Assembly: GCF_963678635.1 (NCBI RefSeq)
Contig: NC_087063.1
Location: 36,924,540 to 36,988,539, forward strand
DNA from: Symsagittifera roscoffensis
Lineage: Eukaryota; Xenacoelomorpha; Acoela; Convolutidae
Length of the DNA stretch: 64,000 bases
Direction: 5' to 3'
The translations under genes were made by a program, and so were the position numbers. Shown here piece by piece: positions 46,262 through 58,789 of this stretch (positions within the stretch are counted from its first letter, which is position 1; the number at the start of each line of letters is the position of its first letter). The notes beneath the pieces are model-generated. The model did not search any database and was not told the DNA's origin. It saw nothing but the letters and a program-made list of their open reading frames with translations.

Positions 46262-48430
46262 ATGGAGCATCTGAAGCCGGCCCGGCTGCTTCGTCTGTTG
46301 CTAAAACTCCCTTTACTCCTTCGCTGCGGCATTAATCCAAACTCCTAGCCCTTACAATTGTTCCACAGGCAACCAACACATACACCGTCATCAAGCAAGT
46401 GTCTGGTATTACATATGTAGCAGGATACAATTTAAATGCAGCGGCCGTGAAAATTTAGAGGTCCATCATCGTGAATTTTACTGGGCCCTCTGCACTTCGT
46501 ATGTATTACCTACCTCTACACGTACATTTTACCTCCCTCCAGAACCAAAGTTACTTTTACTCTCCCGGTCACTATACCGGCTCACTCTACTCACTCCCAG
46601 ATATCACAAATGACTAATGCCATTAACTCCTTTTTGAAACCAACAATCAACTGATAAAAAGAAACCCTTAGAGTACTTCAATTTAACTGTATCGAGCATC
46701 TGGAAAAACTCCCGGAAAAGCAGCTTTCATAGCCCAGAATCAAATACATATAGCACTATTGCAAGAAACCAGGTTGAGAAAACAAAGTCGTAACCATTCT
46801 CATGTCCTTTATACACGCTCATCCGTAAAAACAGAAGCAAATAAGTTGGTGGCCTCTTCATTGCCATCCAGAAATCTATACAGTACGAAGGATTTACTTT
46901 AAATACCGAGGGTTCGCTAGAGACTGAGTATCTCAGTGGTAGCCAGTTTGTCAAACTTCGTATCAGTAACTTTTACATACCCTAGATCTAGTTGTCGTCC
47001 CAAATATACAGCATTCCTTACTGATCTCCCGGTTGCTGGTGATGCTCTTGTACTGGGCAACGCCAACGCCCATCCCCCCTTCTGGAATTCGAATATCGAA
47101 GAAGATCAAACTGGCCAAGTATTCTCTAATGAACCACGACACCCAAACATGAGTACCTGTTTGATATAATGCACAACATTCCTCGCCAAAGATTTCCCTA
47201 GCACACTTCAGTTCCTTTTACTTCCCTCATTCTGGACCTCAATCAAATGCCTAGGGTCCGACTACCACCCTTGACTTATGGAAATACGCCTCGCGAACAA
47301 CATACACTTTTGACATATTGAAACTCTCAGGACGGCAATTTACGAAGGTGATTGATGAGGGTGTCTTCGTTGCGAGAATTCCTTTCTTAAATGCGGCTGG
47401 GGAGAAACTCTTCAGGGATCTGGTGTTCATGGCCATCACAACAACCAGCTATTACGACAATTATTCGAGACTTGTCCGCAGATCTCACTGCATAAAATCT
47501 AATCTTTGCGGACAAGTCTCGTCGCACGATAGGATCCTGAAGGCGTTAGCAGGTTTCTCTAAAATTATGGTTCGCAGGTTGAGCAACTAAATATGTGGCC
47601 AACAGGCCACCATTCTTTTTAACAAACTTGTATCCCCACCTAGAATTGTTCATTGTTGTGTTTTCCAATCGCCAACTCTTTTTAATTTTTACGTCCATGA
47701 CGCCCCTTTTTCCACGAAAATGTTTGCCTCACTTCGACGCTGAATATTTCCACCCCTTAGCCCAAAGCCCCGACGTTGAGGAAGCATCGTGCTCACTATA
47801 TTGTTATCTGCACCATCTTTTTAATTTTTCCACCTCCCGTGAGCCAACAGTCTAAAGAATCAATTACCTTGCTTTTAAAGAAAAATTTTAAGAAAATTCA
47901 AACTTTCCTTTTAAAAAACAAGCCCCTCTTTCTCAAAAAAATCCAAAAAATTTTAGGGCTTACTTTTTACCCGACCCTATGCTTTGCCGCTCAGGGCAAG
48001 AGATCTGCGGACAAGTCTCGTCGCAGGATATGATTCTGAAGGCGTTCGCAGGTTCCTCTTGGGGTCAGTCTAAAGAAACCCTACTTTTATTAACAAAGCC
48101 TTAACTTAACCTACTTTAGCTTATGCCTCCACGGTCTAGGAGCATGTCGCAAAATCAAGCCCTCTGTGTGATCACTAGCCCAACTCTTGAGTTACACTGC
48201 CCACCTGCTCAGTGGAGTCGAGATCCTGAACGTTCCAAACCACCAATCTCTTGACTTATCAGTTTTTAAGCCCCACATACCACTCGCATCACGCATATCA
48301 TTTTAATCACTCTTCCCCCACGTCAAGCTCGACAATCCAACCGAAGTGCTTTTACAGACGACACAGACTCTCTTTAACAGACCAAAACAAGAACACGCTC
48401 ACTAAAAGAACATTGCTCGGCTGGCCATAT
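46262..48430 (+). pseudogene. Decayed Jockey/CR1-like non-LTR retrotransposon ORF2
   Basis: GC-richer than its surroundings. ATG at 46262 opens a Leu-rich leader ending in a damaged 2A-like stretch near 46330 (RCGINPN, then a stop). Endonuclease scraps follow: LRVLQFNC, ALLQETRLR (46740-46785) and LVLGNANAHPPFW (47048-47090). Reverse transcriptase scraps include PTLFNFYVHDAP (motif B, about 47670) and LHHLFNFSTSREPTV (thumb, about 47810). 48190-48330 resembles the C-terminal region. Many frameshifts. A 60-bp segment at 47495 recurs at 48001 (GCGGACAAGTCTCGTCGCA). Confidence 0.7.
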
Positions 48431-48439
48431 TAGAAAACA

Positions 48440-49200
48440 GCAAATCAACAAAGGAAAACTCGACAGACCATTATTGGTTTCTGAAGGATTTTGCTTAAAA
48501 AGGCAGGCCAAGACAATTTCGAAAGGAACCAGTAGAACGCTACATAGAAACCAACTACTTGTCCAAGATGCAAGAACATAACTGGCCTCAAAAACTACCT
48601 TACCAGAATGCAATAACTCGGTCGAGACGGGAAGCAAAAATGTGCAATCTGCAACAAAATGATAGCAAACAAGGCAGCAATTAACAAACCACGCCAAGAA
48701 ATGCAATGCCCAGCAACCAGCAGCAGCAATCACACGAGGAGACAGAAATGAATGCCCGTTCTGCTCTAAACCGATGGCAATGACAAGACCAAAACCCGCC
48801 ATTAAATCTCAACTACTAAGAAGTTTTTTTAATTTCGTCTTAAACCACCACAAGTTCCTAAAAAAACCACACTAACCTCGTAACCAATTTCTTAGTAGAA
48901 ATTCTTCCCTCAAAAGTCATTTGTATTCCAACTCCAAGCATCAACCCCCTGCAGTCCATTCCCAGAAACACCAGCTGTTAAACACTTACTCGACTTTTAA
49001 ACACTTACCTCGCCCGCTTAGACAACCAAGTTTCCCACTTAGATAACCGTCTCTTGTCGCCCAGACTTGTTGCCACATTTATCACTTCCACAAAAATCCC
49101 CCCTTTTACTCCCGCAGACCTGCGGTTAAGGCCGGTTGAAGTAGCGAAATTCCTTAGCCTGGAGACGGATGAGCAAAACCTGCCCAACATGGGCTAAGTA
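48440..49200 (+). pseudogene. Unrecognised broken coding-like stretch with Cys pairs
   Basis: A + strand frame near 48635 reads KCAICNKMIANKA, and after a stop and frameshift, ECPFCSKPM near 48750, a possible zinc-binding arrangement. 48995-49195 is open with YLARLDNQVSHLDNRLLS and PADLRLRPVEVAKFLSLE. It could be ORF1 remnants of the neighbouring element or a host pseudogene; I cannot decide. Confidence 0.35.
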
Positions 49201-49289
49201 AAGAAAGACTAGCATGTAACGCACCATGGGTGATTGGAGTTTTTAACACATTATAAATGAAAATCGCAGATGTTAAAAATAATATCTGA

Positions 49290-50330
49290 ATCCTTTGTGC
49301 ACTCTGATAGCACCCAACTACAGGAAACGTAATTTCAAATTTTGGAAAATTTTTTACTCAAGTGTTTTTTTTAATACTTCGAAAAACCATAATGACATCA
49401 AAACGCCACATCGCGGAAGCTCAAATCAAATGAACAGTCGCATTGCAGTGCAAAATGTCTAACTTCTGAAAGTACTCTCACAGTAGTTTAAAAACCTTTT
49501 TGAAAAACCATTAAAAACGTCATTTTTCAGAAATAGAAAAGTTTGGCTAGTCATATTTGGATTTGCAACCTAAGAGAGTACTCTGACATCCCCCAACTAC
49601 AGGCTTAGGAATTATCATTTTTTTTTAAAATTTAAACTTTCTATAAAACTTTTGAAAAAAACAGATAAAACGTCATATCTGGGAAAGTACAAATGTTTGA
49701 GCAGTCATACTTAGAGGCAAGATTCGCAACCTCTGAGAGTACTCCGACAACCACCAATTACGGTGTTAGATATTTCAAACTTTTCGAAAAAAACTCCAAT
49801 TTACGTTTTCTGTAAAAAAAATTTAAAAAAAACGATAAAACGTCATATCTCAAAAATACAAAGATTTGACCGGTCACATTTGGCGGCAAGATTTGTTAGC
49901 CCTGAGAGTATTCTGATAGCGCTCACTACAAAAATGGACATTTCAAAATTTGAAGAAAAAAAAATTAAATTTACGTTTTCTTGGAAATTTTTTGAAAAAA
50001 TCCTAAAAAACGTCATATCTCGAAAACTATAAGAATTTGAGCAGTCATAGAGGCAAGATTCGCAACCCGTGGGGGTACTCTTAGAAATTCCAACTACACG
50101 ATAGAGATCTACAAAATCTCCATCGTGCTGTCTCAGATTTTCTAAAAACTTTTGAAAAACAATCATAAAAAAACGTCAAATATCGAAATCTACAAGGATT
50201 TCAGAAGTGAGCTTTGGAGGCAGAATTCGCAATACCTGGGAGTACTCTGACAGCACCAAACTACAGGGTAGAGATTATCAAACTTTGTGAAATTTTTCAA
50301 ATTCAAGTTTGCTTATTTCAAAAATGATAA
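49290..50330 (+). repeat. Diverged tandem array, unit about 165 bp, about six copies
   Basis: Units share AAAACGTCATATCTCGAAAA, ATTTGAGCAGTCATA, GGCAAGATTCGCAACC, GAGAGTACTCTGACA and an ACTACAGG block. The AAAACGTCAT landmark falls at 49517, 49669, 49838, 50007 and 50170, spaced 152-169 bp. Identity between units looks like 65-75 percent. Non-coding. Confidence 0.72.
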
Positions 50331-50479
50331 AATAATCCTTGACATCAAACTGAAAAATCGAAAAAAAAAAATTTCCAACCATTCCAATGTGCGATATAGT
50401 TTGAACGTGAACAAACTATTTCGTTAAACATGCAACAATAATACATTGAAGAAGCTTAAATATGACAAGGTAGTTTACT

Positions 50480-50700
50480 CAAGGATCGAAAAAGAAGAAA
50501 AAAAAGAGAGAAAAAAGATCGAAAAAGAAGGATCGAAAAAAAGATCAAAAAAGAAGTATAGAAAAAAGACAGAAAAAAAAAATTAAAAAAGATCGAAAAA
50601 GAGAATTGAAAAAAAAAGATAGAAAAAATATCGAAAAAGAAGAATTACAAGAAGACGGAAAAATAAGATAGAAAATCAAGATAAAGAGACAGAAAGAGTG
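50480..50700 (+). repeat. Polypurine low-complexity tract
   Basis: About 220 bp almost purely A and G plus GATCGAAAAAGAA units, so strand-asymmetric. It can be read as a degenerated 14-15 bp tandem repeat. Confidence 0.65.
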
Positions 50701-51008
50701 GAGACAACCGTTTGACCGTAGTACTATTTTGAACTGAATCATCGAAACCAAATTGAAAGTTAAAAAAATAGGAGACGGGTAAATAGACACAGTCCAATTA
50801 AATGAAAAAGCATGTATACAGACTTAAATTGACGTCGAAAAAAACTTACTGAAAAATTAATGACCTTGCTGAAAACTAATTGAAAAATTTTCTTCAGCAT
50901 GGCAATATATGATATAGCTTAAACATGAAAAAAACTCTTTTGTTAAACATGCAAAATTTTTATGCTTAACCATGGGAGATAGCTGTCACACGCATTTACA
51001 TATAGTAG

Positions 51009-51028
51009 GGATAGATAGATAGATAGAG

Positions 51029-51066
<38 letters not shown>
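51009..51066 (+). repeat. (GATA)n microsatellite
   Basis: Fourteen or so GATA units with a single GAGA interruption, 58 bp. Confidence 0.9.
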
Positions 51067-51422
51067 GAGCTGAACTAGTGAAAATCATCACGACGTACAT
51101 AAGTGTATTCACAACTTTCATTGAAACAGCAAACCAGTGATTTGGTCTTATATAGTTTATCCTACCTGGCATCTCTTCTTGTATAAATCCTACGTCATTG
51201 TGAGTCGTTTCTCTGAAACAAAACAAACGTTTCGTTACATGAATTAGCATTTGAATGAAATCATCTCGAATCATTTTATACGTATTTTGAAGGATTGGAG
51301 GGGATAAAAAACTTCTTAAACGTACCCAAATAATTTGGTCAGTTACTAACGTTAATATCTGAAAAACTGAACACCTTTCGGCCTCCAACAGGGCCATTAA
51401 CACTTTATATACAGACAGCAAC

Positions 51423-54400
51423 ATATATTTTAAAATCAGCAAGAATCCTCTGGTATGTATTCTGAACAATCTAGAAAACCTGCTGAATAGATCCATTTTT
51501 CCCAGTTAAAAGTCTTAAGAATAGCACATATTCCGCCTAAAATTGCAACCCGATACAGAATTCTAGAAACAGGAACGCAATAAAAAAGAACCTGAACCTC
51601 CGTTAGAGCCCAATAAAGCAAAATCCGAAATACGTAAAATCTGTTTAAAAACTAATCCGTAAAACATAATAAGCGGGTCCCACTGCAATTAAGACTGCTT
51701 CTGAACATTGGAGTTACTTTATTGCTTTAATCGGAAAACTAAGTACTGAAACAAACTCAAAGGCCAAAGAATATAGGATGTCAAATTAGGGTCCTAGCCC
51801 GGTCACTTTTAGGCTACGTGGTCTGCAGAAAGTGACATGAGCAGGAAAATTTATGTAGCCAAAAAGGGACAACGTATTAAGTCATTTTTTGGTCAATTTT
51901 ATGATGTTAAAAAGTGACACCAAAAAGTGACATACCCCATTTCACTTTTTGGAACTTGAGGAGAACACCAAAGATTGACAAGGGTCTACTTTTTTTGGAA
52001 AAATACTGAAATTCGTCTGAAAACCCCTACTAAAATCCCGAAAACACCAAAAACCACTAGCAAGGTTCTTACTTCATTGAGCAAACACAAAATAAAAACT
52101 AGAATTTACAAAGTTTTCAACAAGGAAAATGACTAAAAGTTGAAAAATAAGAGGAAAACAGCCCAAAAAATGTCCAACCTCAAAAATATCCCCTGGTTCA
52201 AAAACAACAAAATAACCAAATAGTCGAAAATAAACTGAAATAAAACAAACTGTTACGAATTAAACCATTCTCAAGATGGGAATTGACTAAAAGCTATATT
52301 AAAAAACAGAAATTGAGTATTTGACGCCCAACCCTAAAGTTGGAGTGTAGAAAAAAGCCTGATTTTCTCACCCTCGTTTATTTTTCGGAAATTAGCTGAA
52401 ACTTATCTGAAAACACTTTGTAAGTCCAAAAAACACGAAAGAGCAGCAAAAAATTTGTAAAATTTTTGAATAAACACAAAAAACTAGAGTTAATAGCATT
52501 AGCAACAAGCAAACTGACTTAAAACAAATAAGAAGATGGATAATGAGCCAAACCACAAAAAAGACCCCTAACCCCAAAATCATCCAAAAAACAACAAATT
52601 CGAAATGAAGCTAAATTATACCATAATGTTACGGTTAAACCTTCTTTCAAGAGATGAACCGACTTAACATTTTTAAGAGAACTAAAAAAATAATATTTGA
52701 ACCCTAAAACCTAAAATTGAAAAAAAAAATCCTCCAAAGTGTCAACTCGAACAAAACAAAAGCAAGCTTAAAATCAACACAAGCATCTCAAACCAAAGGT
52801 GAGAGATACACCTAAGAGGATTTCACTTATTAGCAATGAAAATTAATTCAAATTTTTTTAGCAGGTGCTGAATTTGAGAGGCGAAAAATTTATTTTGAAA
52901 AATGGATTTTTCATACGTTTCAGATTTTTTCGAACTTACCATCACTTGGTTGAGCCACGGACGGTTTTCCAGCTAAAAACTTGTCGAAATATTCTCCAAC
53001 TTTTATCAGGCCTAAATTGTGTTCAGATTGAATGATTTTATATCCAGATTGATGCTTCAGTGAAGTTTCCTCTCGTTGATTGACATATTCGAAACTATCA
53101 ATGTTCTTGCGAAAATTAAATCTGTTAAAAAGACCCAAATTATTTTTTAATCAAACAAAAAACATTCAGAATATGTTTTAGACACTATGGAGAGTGTACA
53201 TACACAATTTCAATTTTTTGTTTCCAATGGTTGATAAAAAAAACCTTAATGTAATAAAATCATTACACCGAAAACACTCCTCCGGCTCAATTTTGAATTT
53301 TTCATCTTGTAACAACCGTATTATAGCAACAAAAGCGTCGTTAAAAAGCTTTTTCCAACTATGAAACGGTCATCATCAGAACAACTTAGAAACGTGCATT
53401 TTTGCAGCACACCAGAAGCAAATTTCTAGCCAAAATTTGATTTAAAGGGAAAAAATAGTTTTTTAAAACTTCGTCTATCTTAACTTAGCTAAAAATTGTT
53501 CTCCGGCCAAAATATTATCTGAGAGTTGTACAAAAATGTATCAGACACATGAAACGTTCATTTTATAGTGGTTTCTTAACTAGAAAAATGCTGTCATTGA
53601 AGTTTCATCTCATTGAACGATATGTTTGAGTGTATCAGTATTCTCTCCGAAACTGAAGATCATAAAGGGAGCCAAAACAATTTTCTGCACATTTTTTCTC
53701 AGGGAGGTTGTTTTAAACAGTCTATGAGGAGTTAACATGCACAATTCATCATTAAATTATTTCATCATTATTTCATCATTGTATGTCAAATGGGTGATGA
53801 GAAAATCAAAATTGATTTAGAAAAGCCTTAACCTCGATAAAAATGAAAATCTGCTAACATCAATTCACTCAACTTTTAAGAAGTGCATTATGGTGAACAA
53901 GGAGCCCTTGGATAGCTTTTTTTATTGATAGACGTGGAAAAGAAAAAAACATTTAGGTAAATTGTTTTTTAAATAACCTAAGGAGGCTATATTTTCGCCA
54001 AAGTTCGATTTTTTTTTTGAAAATTTTCTATTTTCTGGTCAAAATTCATCATATTTGCTTTAGTCACAAATAGTTTCAAGCTTAAATTTTATCTGTTACT
54101 TTTCTAAAGTGCGTTAGATACCTACAGGGATCGTTTTTCATAGGTTTGATGATCAGATTAAATCCGTCCGTGAAGTTTAATCTCATTGAGCGACATGTTA
54201 GAGAGTATCCAGTGTTCACTCCCAAAGTGAAGATCGTGGAAGGACTAAAACTTTTTTCAAAATTTCTAAACTTGTTTTACTGTTTGAGGATATTCTATAA
54301 ACTCTATGAAGCGTTCTCTCACACAATTTTAGCTTTATAAACCTAACAAATTGCGAGAAAATCAAAATTGAGTAAAAAAGCCCTAACCTAGAACAAAAAA

Positions 54401-55020
54401 AATTAACTCAATTTCAATTTACTCAACTTATAAAAACTGCATTGCGATGAACAAGCCGTCATTGGAAAGCCCTCTTTAGTGCAACAAACGTGGAACACAA
54501 ATAAAAATCATGTAAGTATTACCGCAGACCAAAGGCTATTTCTTCGCCAAAATTCAACTTTTCAAAAAAAAGTAAGCAAAATATGTTTTCATGCAATATT
54601 TTTATCTGATACCCTTCTAAAGTGTAATAGACATATATGAGGACCCGTTTAACTGGTGTCATGTCCAGATTGAATGGAACAATGAAGATCGAAAAATGAC
54701 CCAATTTTTTTTTTTCAATTTTTGCTTTATGAAGGTATACTATACAACTCACGAAGAGTTCACATGCATAATTTCATCAAGATAAGTCAAATGGATGATG
54801 GGAAAATCAAAAAGGAGCCAAAATGGCCCCAGGCCCAAAAATTTCACCTTCGAATTCGAATTTCTCAAGTTCCAGAAATCGCATTATAGCAAATAAGTGC
54901 TCACTGGAAAGCTCTTACCAATGGGTAGACGTGAAACGTGTTTGATTTCTAAAAAAACTTAGCGTTGAGAATAATTTCAGACTAAATATTAAACCAAAGT
55001 TTAATTTTCACTGCCATATA
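51423..55020 (+). repeat. Large-unit satellite copy 1 (3.59 kb)
   Basis: It begins at ATATATTTTAAAATCAGCAA; left-flanking similarity to other copies ends at about 51423. It lacks a segment of roughly 240 bp present in copies 2 and 3 (compare 53800 with 57396-57640). It is more diverged from copies 2 and 3 than those are from each other. No credible gene; short open frames recur only because the DNA recurs. Confidence 0.85.
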
Positions 55021-58000
55021 TTTTAAAATCAGCAAGAATCCTCTGGTATGTATTCTGAACAATCTAGAAAACCTGCTGAATCGATCCATTTTTTCAAGTT
55101 AAAAGTCTTGAGAAGAGCACATATTCAGCCTAAAATTGCAACACGATACAGAATTCTAGAAACAGGAAAGCAACAAAAAAGAACCTGAACCTCCGTTAGA
55201 GCCCAATATAGCAAAATCCGAAATACGTAAAATCTGTTTAAAAACTAATCCGTAAAACATAATAAGTGGGTCCCACTGCAATTAAAATTGCTTCTGAACA
55301 TTGAAGTTACTTCATTACTTTGATCGGAAATATAAGTATTGAAACAAACTCAAAGACCAAAGAATATAGGATGTCAAATTAGGGTCCTATCCCGGTCACT
55401 TTAAGGCTACTTGGTCTGCAGAAAGTGACATGGGCAGGGAAATTTATGTAGCCAAAAAGGGACAACATATTAAGTCATTTTTTGGTCAATTTTATAATGT
55501 TAAAAAGTGACACCAAAAAGTGACATACCTCATTTTACTTTTTGGAACTTGAGAACACCAAAGAGTGACAAGGGTCTACTTTTTTGGAAAAAAAACTGAA
55601 ATTCGTCTGAAAACCCCTACTAAAATCCCGAAAACACCAAAACCCACTAGCAAGGTTCTTACTTCGTTGAGCAAACACAAAATAAAAAATAGAATTTACA
55701 AAGTTTTCAACAAGGAAAATGACTAAAAGTTGAAAAATAAGAAGAAAACAGCCCAAAAAATGCCCAACCCCAAAAATATCCCCTGGTTCAAAAACAACAA
55801 AATAACCAAATAGTCGAAAATAAACGGAAATAAAACAAACTGTTACGAATTAAACCATTCACAAGATGGGAATTGACTAAAAGCTATATTAAAAAACAGA
55901 AATTGAGTATTTGACGCCCAACCCTAAAATTGTAGTGTAGAAAAAAGCCTGATTTTCTCAACCTCATTTATTTTTCGTAAATTAGCTGAAACTTGTCTGA
56001 AAACACTTTGTAAGTCCAAAAAACACGAAAGAGCAGCGAAAAATTTGTAAAATTTTTGAATAAACAAAAAACTAGAGTTAATAGCATTAGCAACAAGCCA
56101 ACTGACTTAAAAAAAAATAAAAAGATGGAAAATGAGCCAAACCACAAAAAAAGACCCTTAACCCCAAAATCATCCAACAAACAACAAATTCGAAATGAAA
56201 CTAAACTAAAACATAATATTGCGGTTAAACCCTCTTTCAAGAGATGAACCGACTAAAAATTTCAAAGAAAACTAAAAAAATAATATTTGAATCCTAAAAC
56301 CTAAAATTGAAAAAAAAACTCCAAAGTGTCAACCCGAACAAAACAAAAGCAAGCTTAAAATCAACACAAGCATCTCAAACCAAAGGTGAGAGATACACCT
56401 AAGAGGATTTCACTTATTAGCAATGAAAATTAATTCAAATTTTTTGAGCAGGTGCTGAATTTGAGAAGCGAAAAATTTTTTTTGAAAAATGGATTTTTCG
56501 TACGTTTGAGATTTTTTCAAACTTCACATCACTTGGTTGAGCGAAGAACGGTTTTCCAGCTAAAAACTTGTCGAAATACTCTCCAACTTTTATCAGGCCT
56601 AAATTGTGTTCAGATTGAATGATTTTATGCCCAGATTGATGCGTCAGTGAAGTTTACTCTCGTTGATTGACATATTCGAAACTCAATGTTCTTGCGAAAA
56701 TTAAATCTGTTAAAAGACCCAAATTTTTTTTTAATCAAACAAAAAACATTCAGAACATGTTTTAGACACTATGGAGAGTGTACATACACAATTTCAATTA
56801 TTTGTTTCCAATGGTTGATAAAAAAACCTTAATGTAAAAAAATCATTACACCGAAAACACTCCTCCGGCTCAATTTTGAATTTTTCATCTTGTAACAATC
56901 GCATTATAGCAACAAAAGCGTGGTTAAAAAGTTTTTTCTAACTATGAAACAGTCATCATCAGAACAACTTAGAAACGTGCAGTTTTGCAGCACACCTGAA
57001 GCTAAATTCTAGCCAAAATTTAACTTAAAGGGAAAAAAATCAAGTTTTTTAGAACTTCGTCTATCCTAACTTAGCTAAAAATAGTTCTCCGGCCAAAATA
57101 ATATCTGAGAGTTTTACAAAAATGTATCAGACACATAAAACGTTCATTTTATAGTGGTTTCTTAACTAGAAAAATGCTGTCATTGAAGTTTCATCTCATT
57201 GAACGATACGTTTGAGAGTATCAGTATTCTCTTCGAAACTGCAGATCATAAAAGGAGCCAAAACAATTTATTGCACATTTTTTCTCAGGGAGGTTGTTTT
57301 AAACAGTCTATGAAAAGTTCACATACACAATTCATCATTTAAACATTTCATCATTATTTTATCATTCTATGTCAAATGGGTGATGAGAAAATCAAAAGGG
57401 AGCCAAAATGGCCCCAGACGCAAAAATTTATCCTTGGCTGAAATTTGAAATTCTATAAATCGTTTTATAGCAAATAAGTGCTCGTTGGAAAGCTCTTACC
57501 AATGGAAAGATCGTGAATTGAAGATCGTGAAACAACTCAAAGAATTTTCTAATCATTTTTCTCATTGAGGTTGTTTTATACAGTTTATGAGTTCACATGC
57601 ACAATATTAGCTTCATAAGTCCAATGGATGAAGAAAATATCAAAATTGAGTTAGAAAAGCCCTAGCCTCGATAAAAAAGAAAATCTGCTAACTTCAATCA
57701 CTCAACTTTTAAGAAGTGCATTATGATGAACAAGGAGCCCTTGGATAGCTTTTTTCATTGATAGACGTGGAAAAGAAAAAAACATTTAGGTAAATTGTTT
57801 TTTAAATAACCTAAGGAGGCTATATTTTCGCCAAAGTTCGATTTTTTTTGAAAATTTTCTATTTTCTTGTCAAAACTCATCATACTTGCTTTAGTCACAA
57901 ATAGTTTCAAGCTTAAATTTTATCTGTTACTTTTCTAAAGTGCATTAGATACCTACAGGGATCGTTTTTCATAGGTTTGATGATCAGATTAAATCCGTCC

Positions 58001-58789
58001 GTGAAGTTTAATCTCATTGAGCGACATGTAAGAGAGTATCCAGTGTTCACTCCCAAAGTGAAGATCGTGGAAGGACTAAAACTTTTTTCAAAATTTCTAA
58101 ACTTGTTTTACTCTTTGAGGATATTCTATAAACTCTATGAAGCGTTCTCTCACACATGACTTATAAACCTAACAAATTGCGAGAATTTACTCAACTTATA
58201 AAAACTGCATTGCGATGAACAAGCCGTCATTGGAAAGCCCTCTCTAGTGCAACAAACGTGGAACACAAATAAAAATCATGTAAGTATTATCGAAGACCGA
58301 AGGCTATTTCTTCGCCAAAATTCAACTTTACAAAAAAAAACGCAAGCAAAATATGTTTTCATGCAAAACTTTTATCTGATTCCCTTCTAAAACGTAATAG
58401 ACATATATGAGGACCCGTTTAACTGGTGTCATGTCCAGATTGAATGGATCAATGAAGATCGAAAAATGACCCAATTTTTTTTCAATTTTTGCTTTATGAA
58501 GGTATACTATACAACTCACGAAGAGTTCACATGCATAATTTCATCAAGATAAGTCAAATGGATGATGGGAAAATCAAAAAGGAGCCAAAATGGCCCCAGG
58601 CCCAAAAATTTCACCTTGGCTCAAATTCGAATTTCTCAAGTTCCAGAAATCGCATTATAGCAAATAAGTGCTCACTGGAAAGCTCTTACCAATGGGTAGA
58701 CGTGAAACGTGTTTGATTTCTAAAAAAACTTAGCGTTGAGAATAATTTCAGACTAAATATTAAACCTAAGTTTAATTTTTACTGCCATA
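55021..58789 (+). repeat. Large-unit satellite copy 2 (3.77 kb)
   Basis: Starts at TTTTAAAATCAGCAAGAATC. It is nearly identical to copy 3 over most of its length; I see only scattered single-base differences until about 58285. It carries the extra 240-bp segment (57396-57640) with its own CCAAAATGGCCCC block. Confidence 0.9.

Noticed and set aside
49290-50330. CRISPR-like periodic repeats
   Set aside because: Units are about 165 bp, diverged throughout, with no short identical repeats or unique spacers; the genome is eukaryotic.
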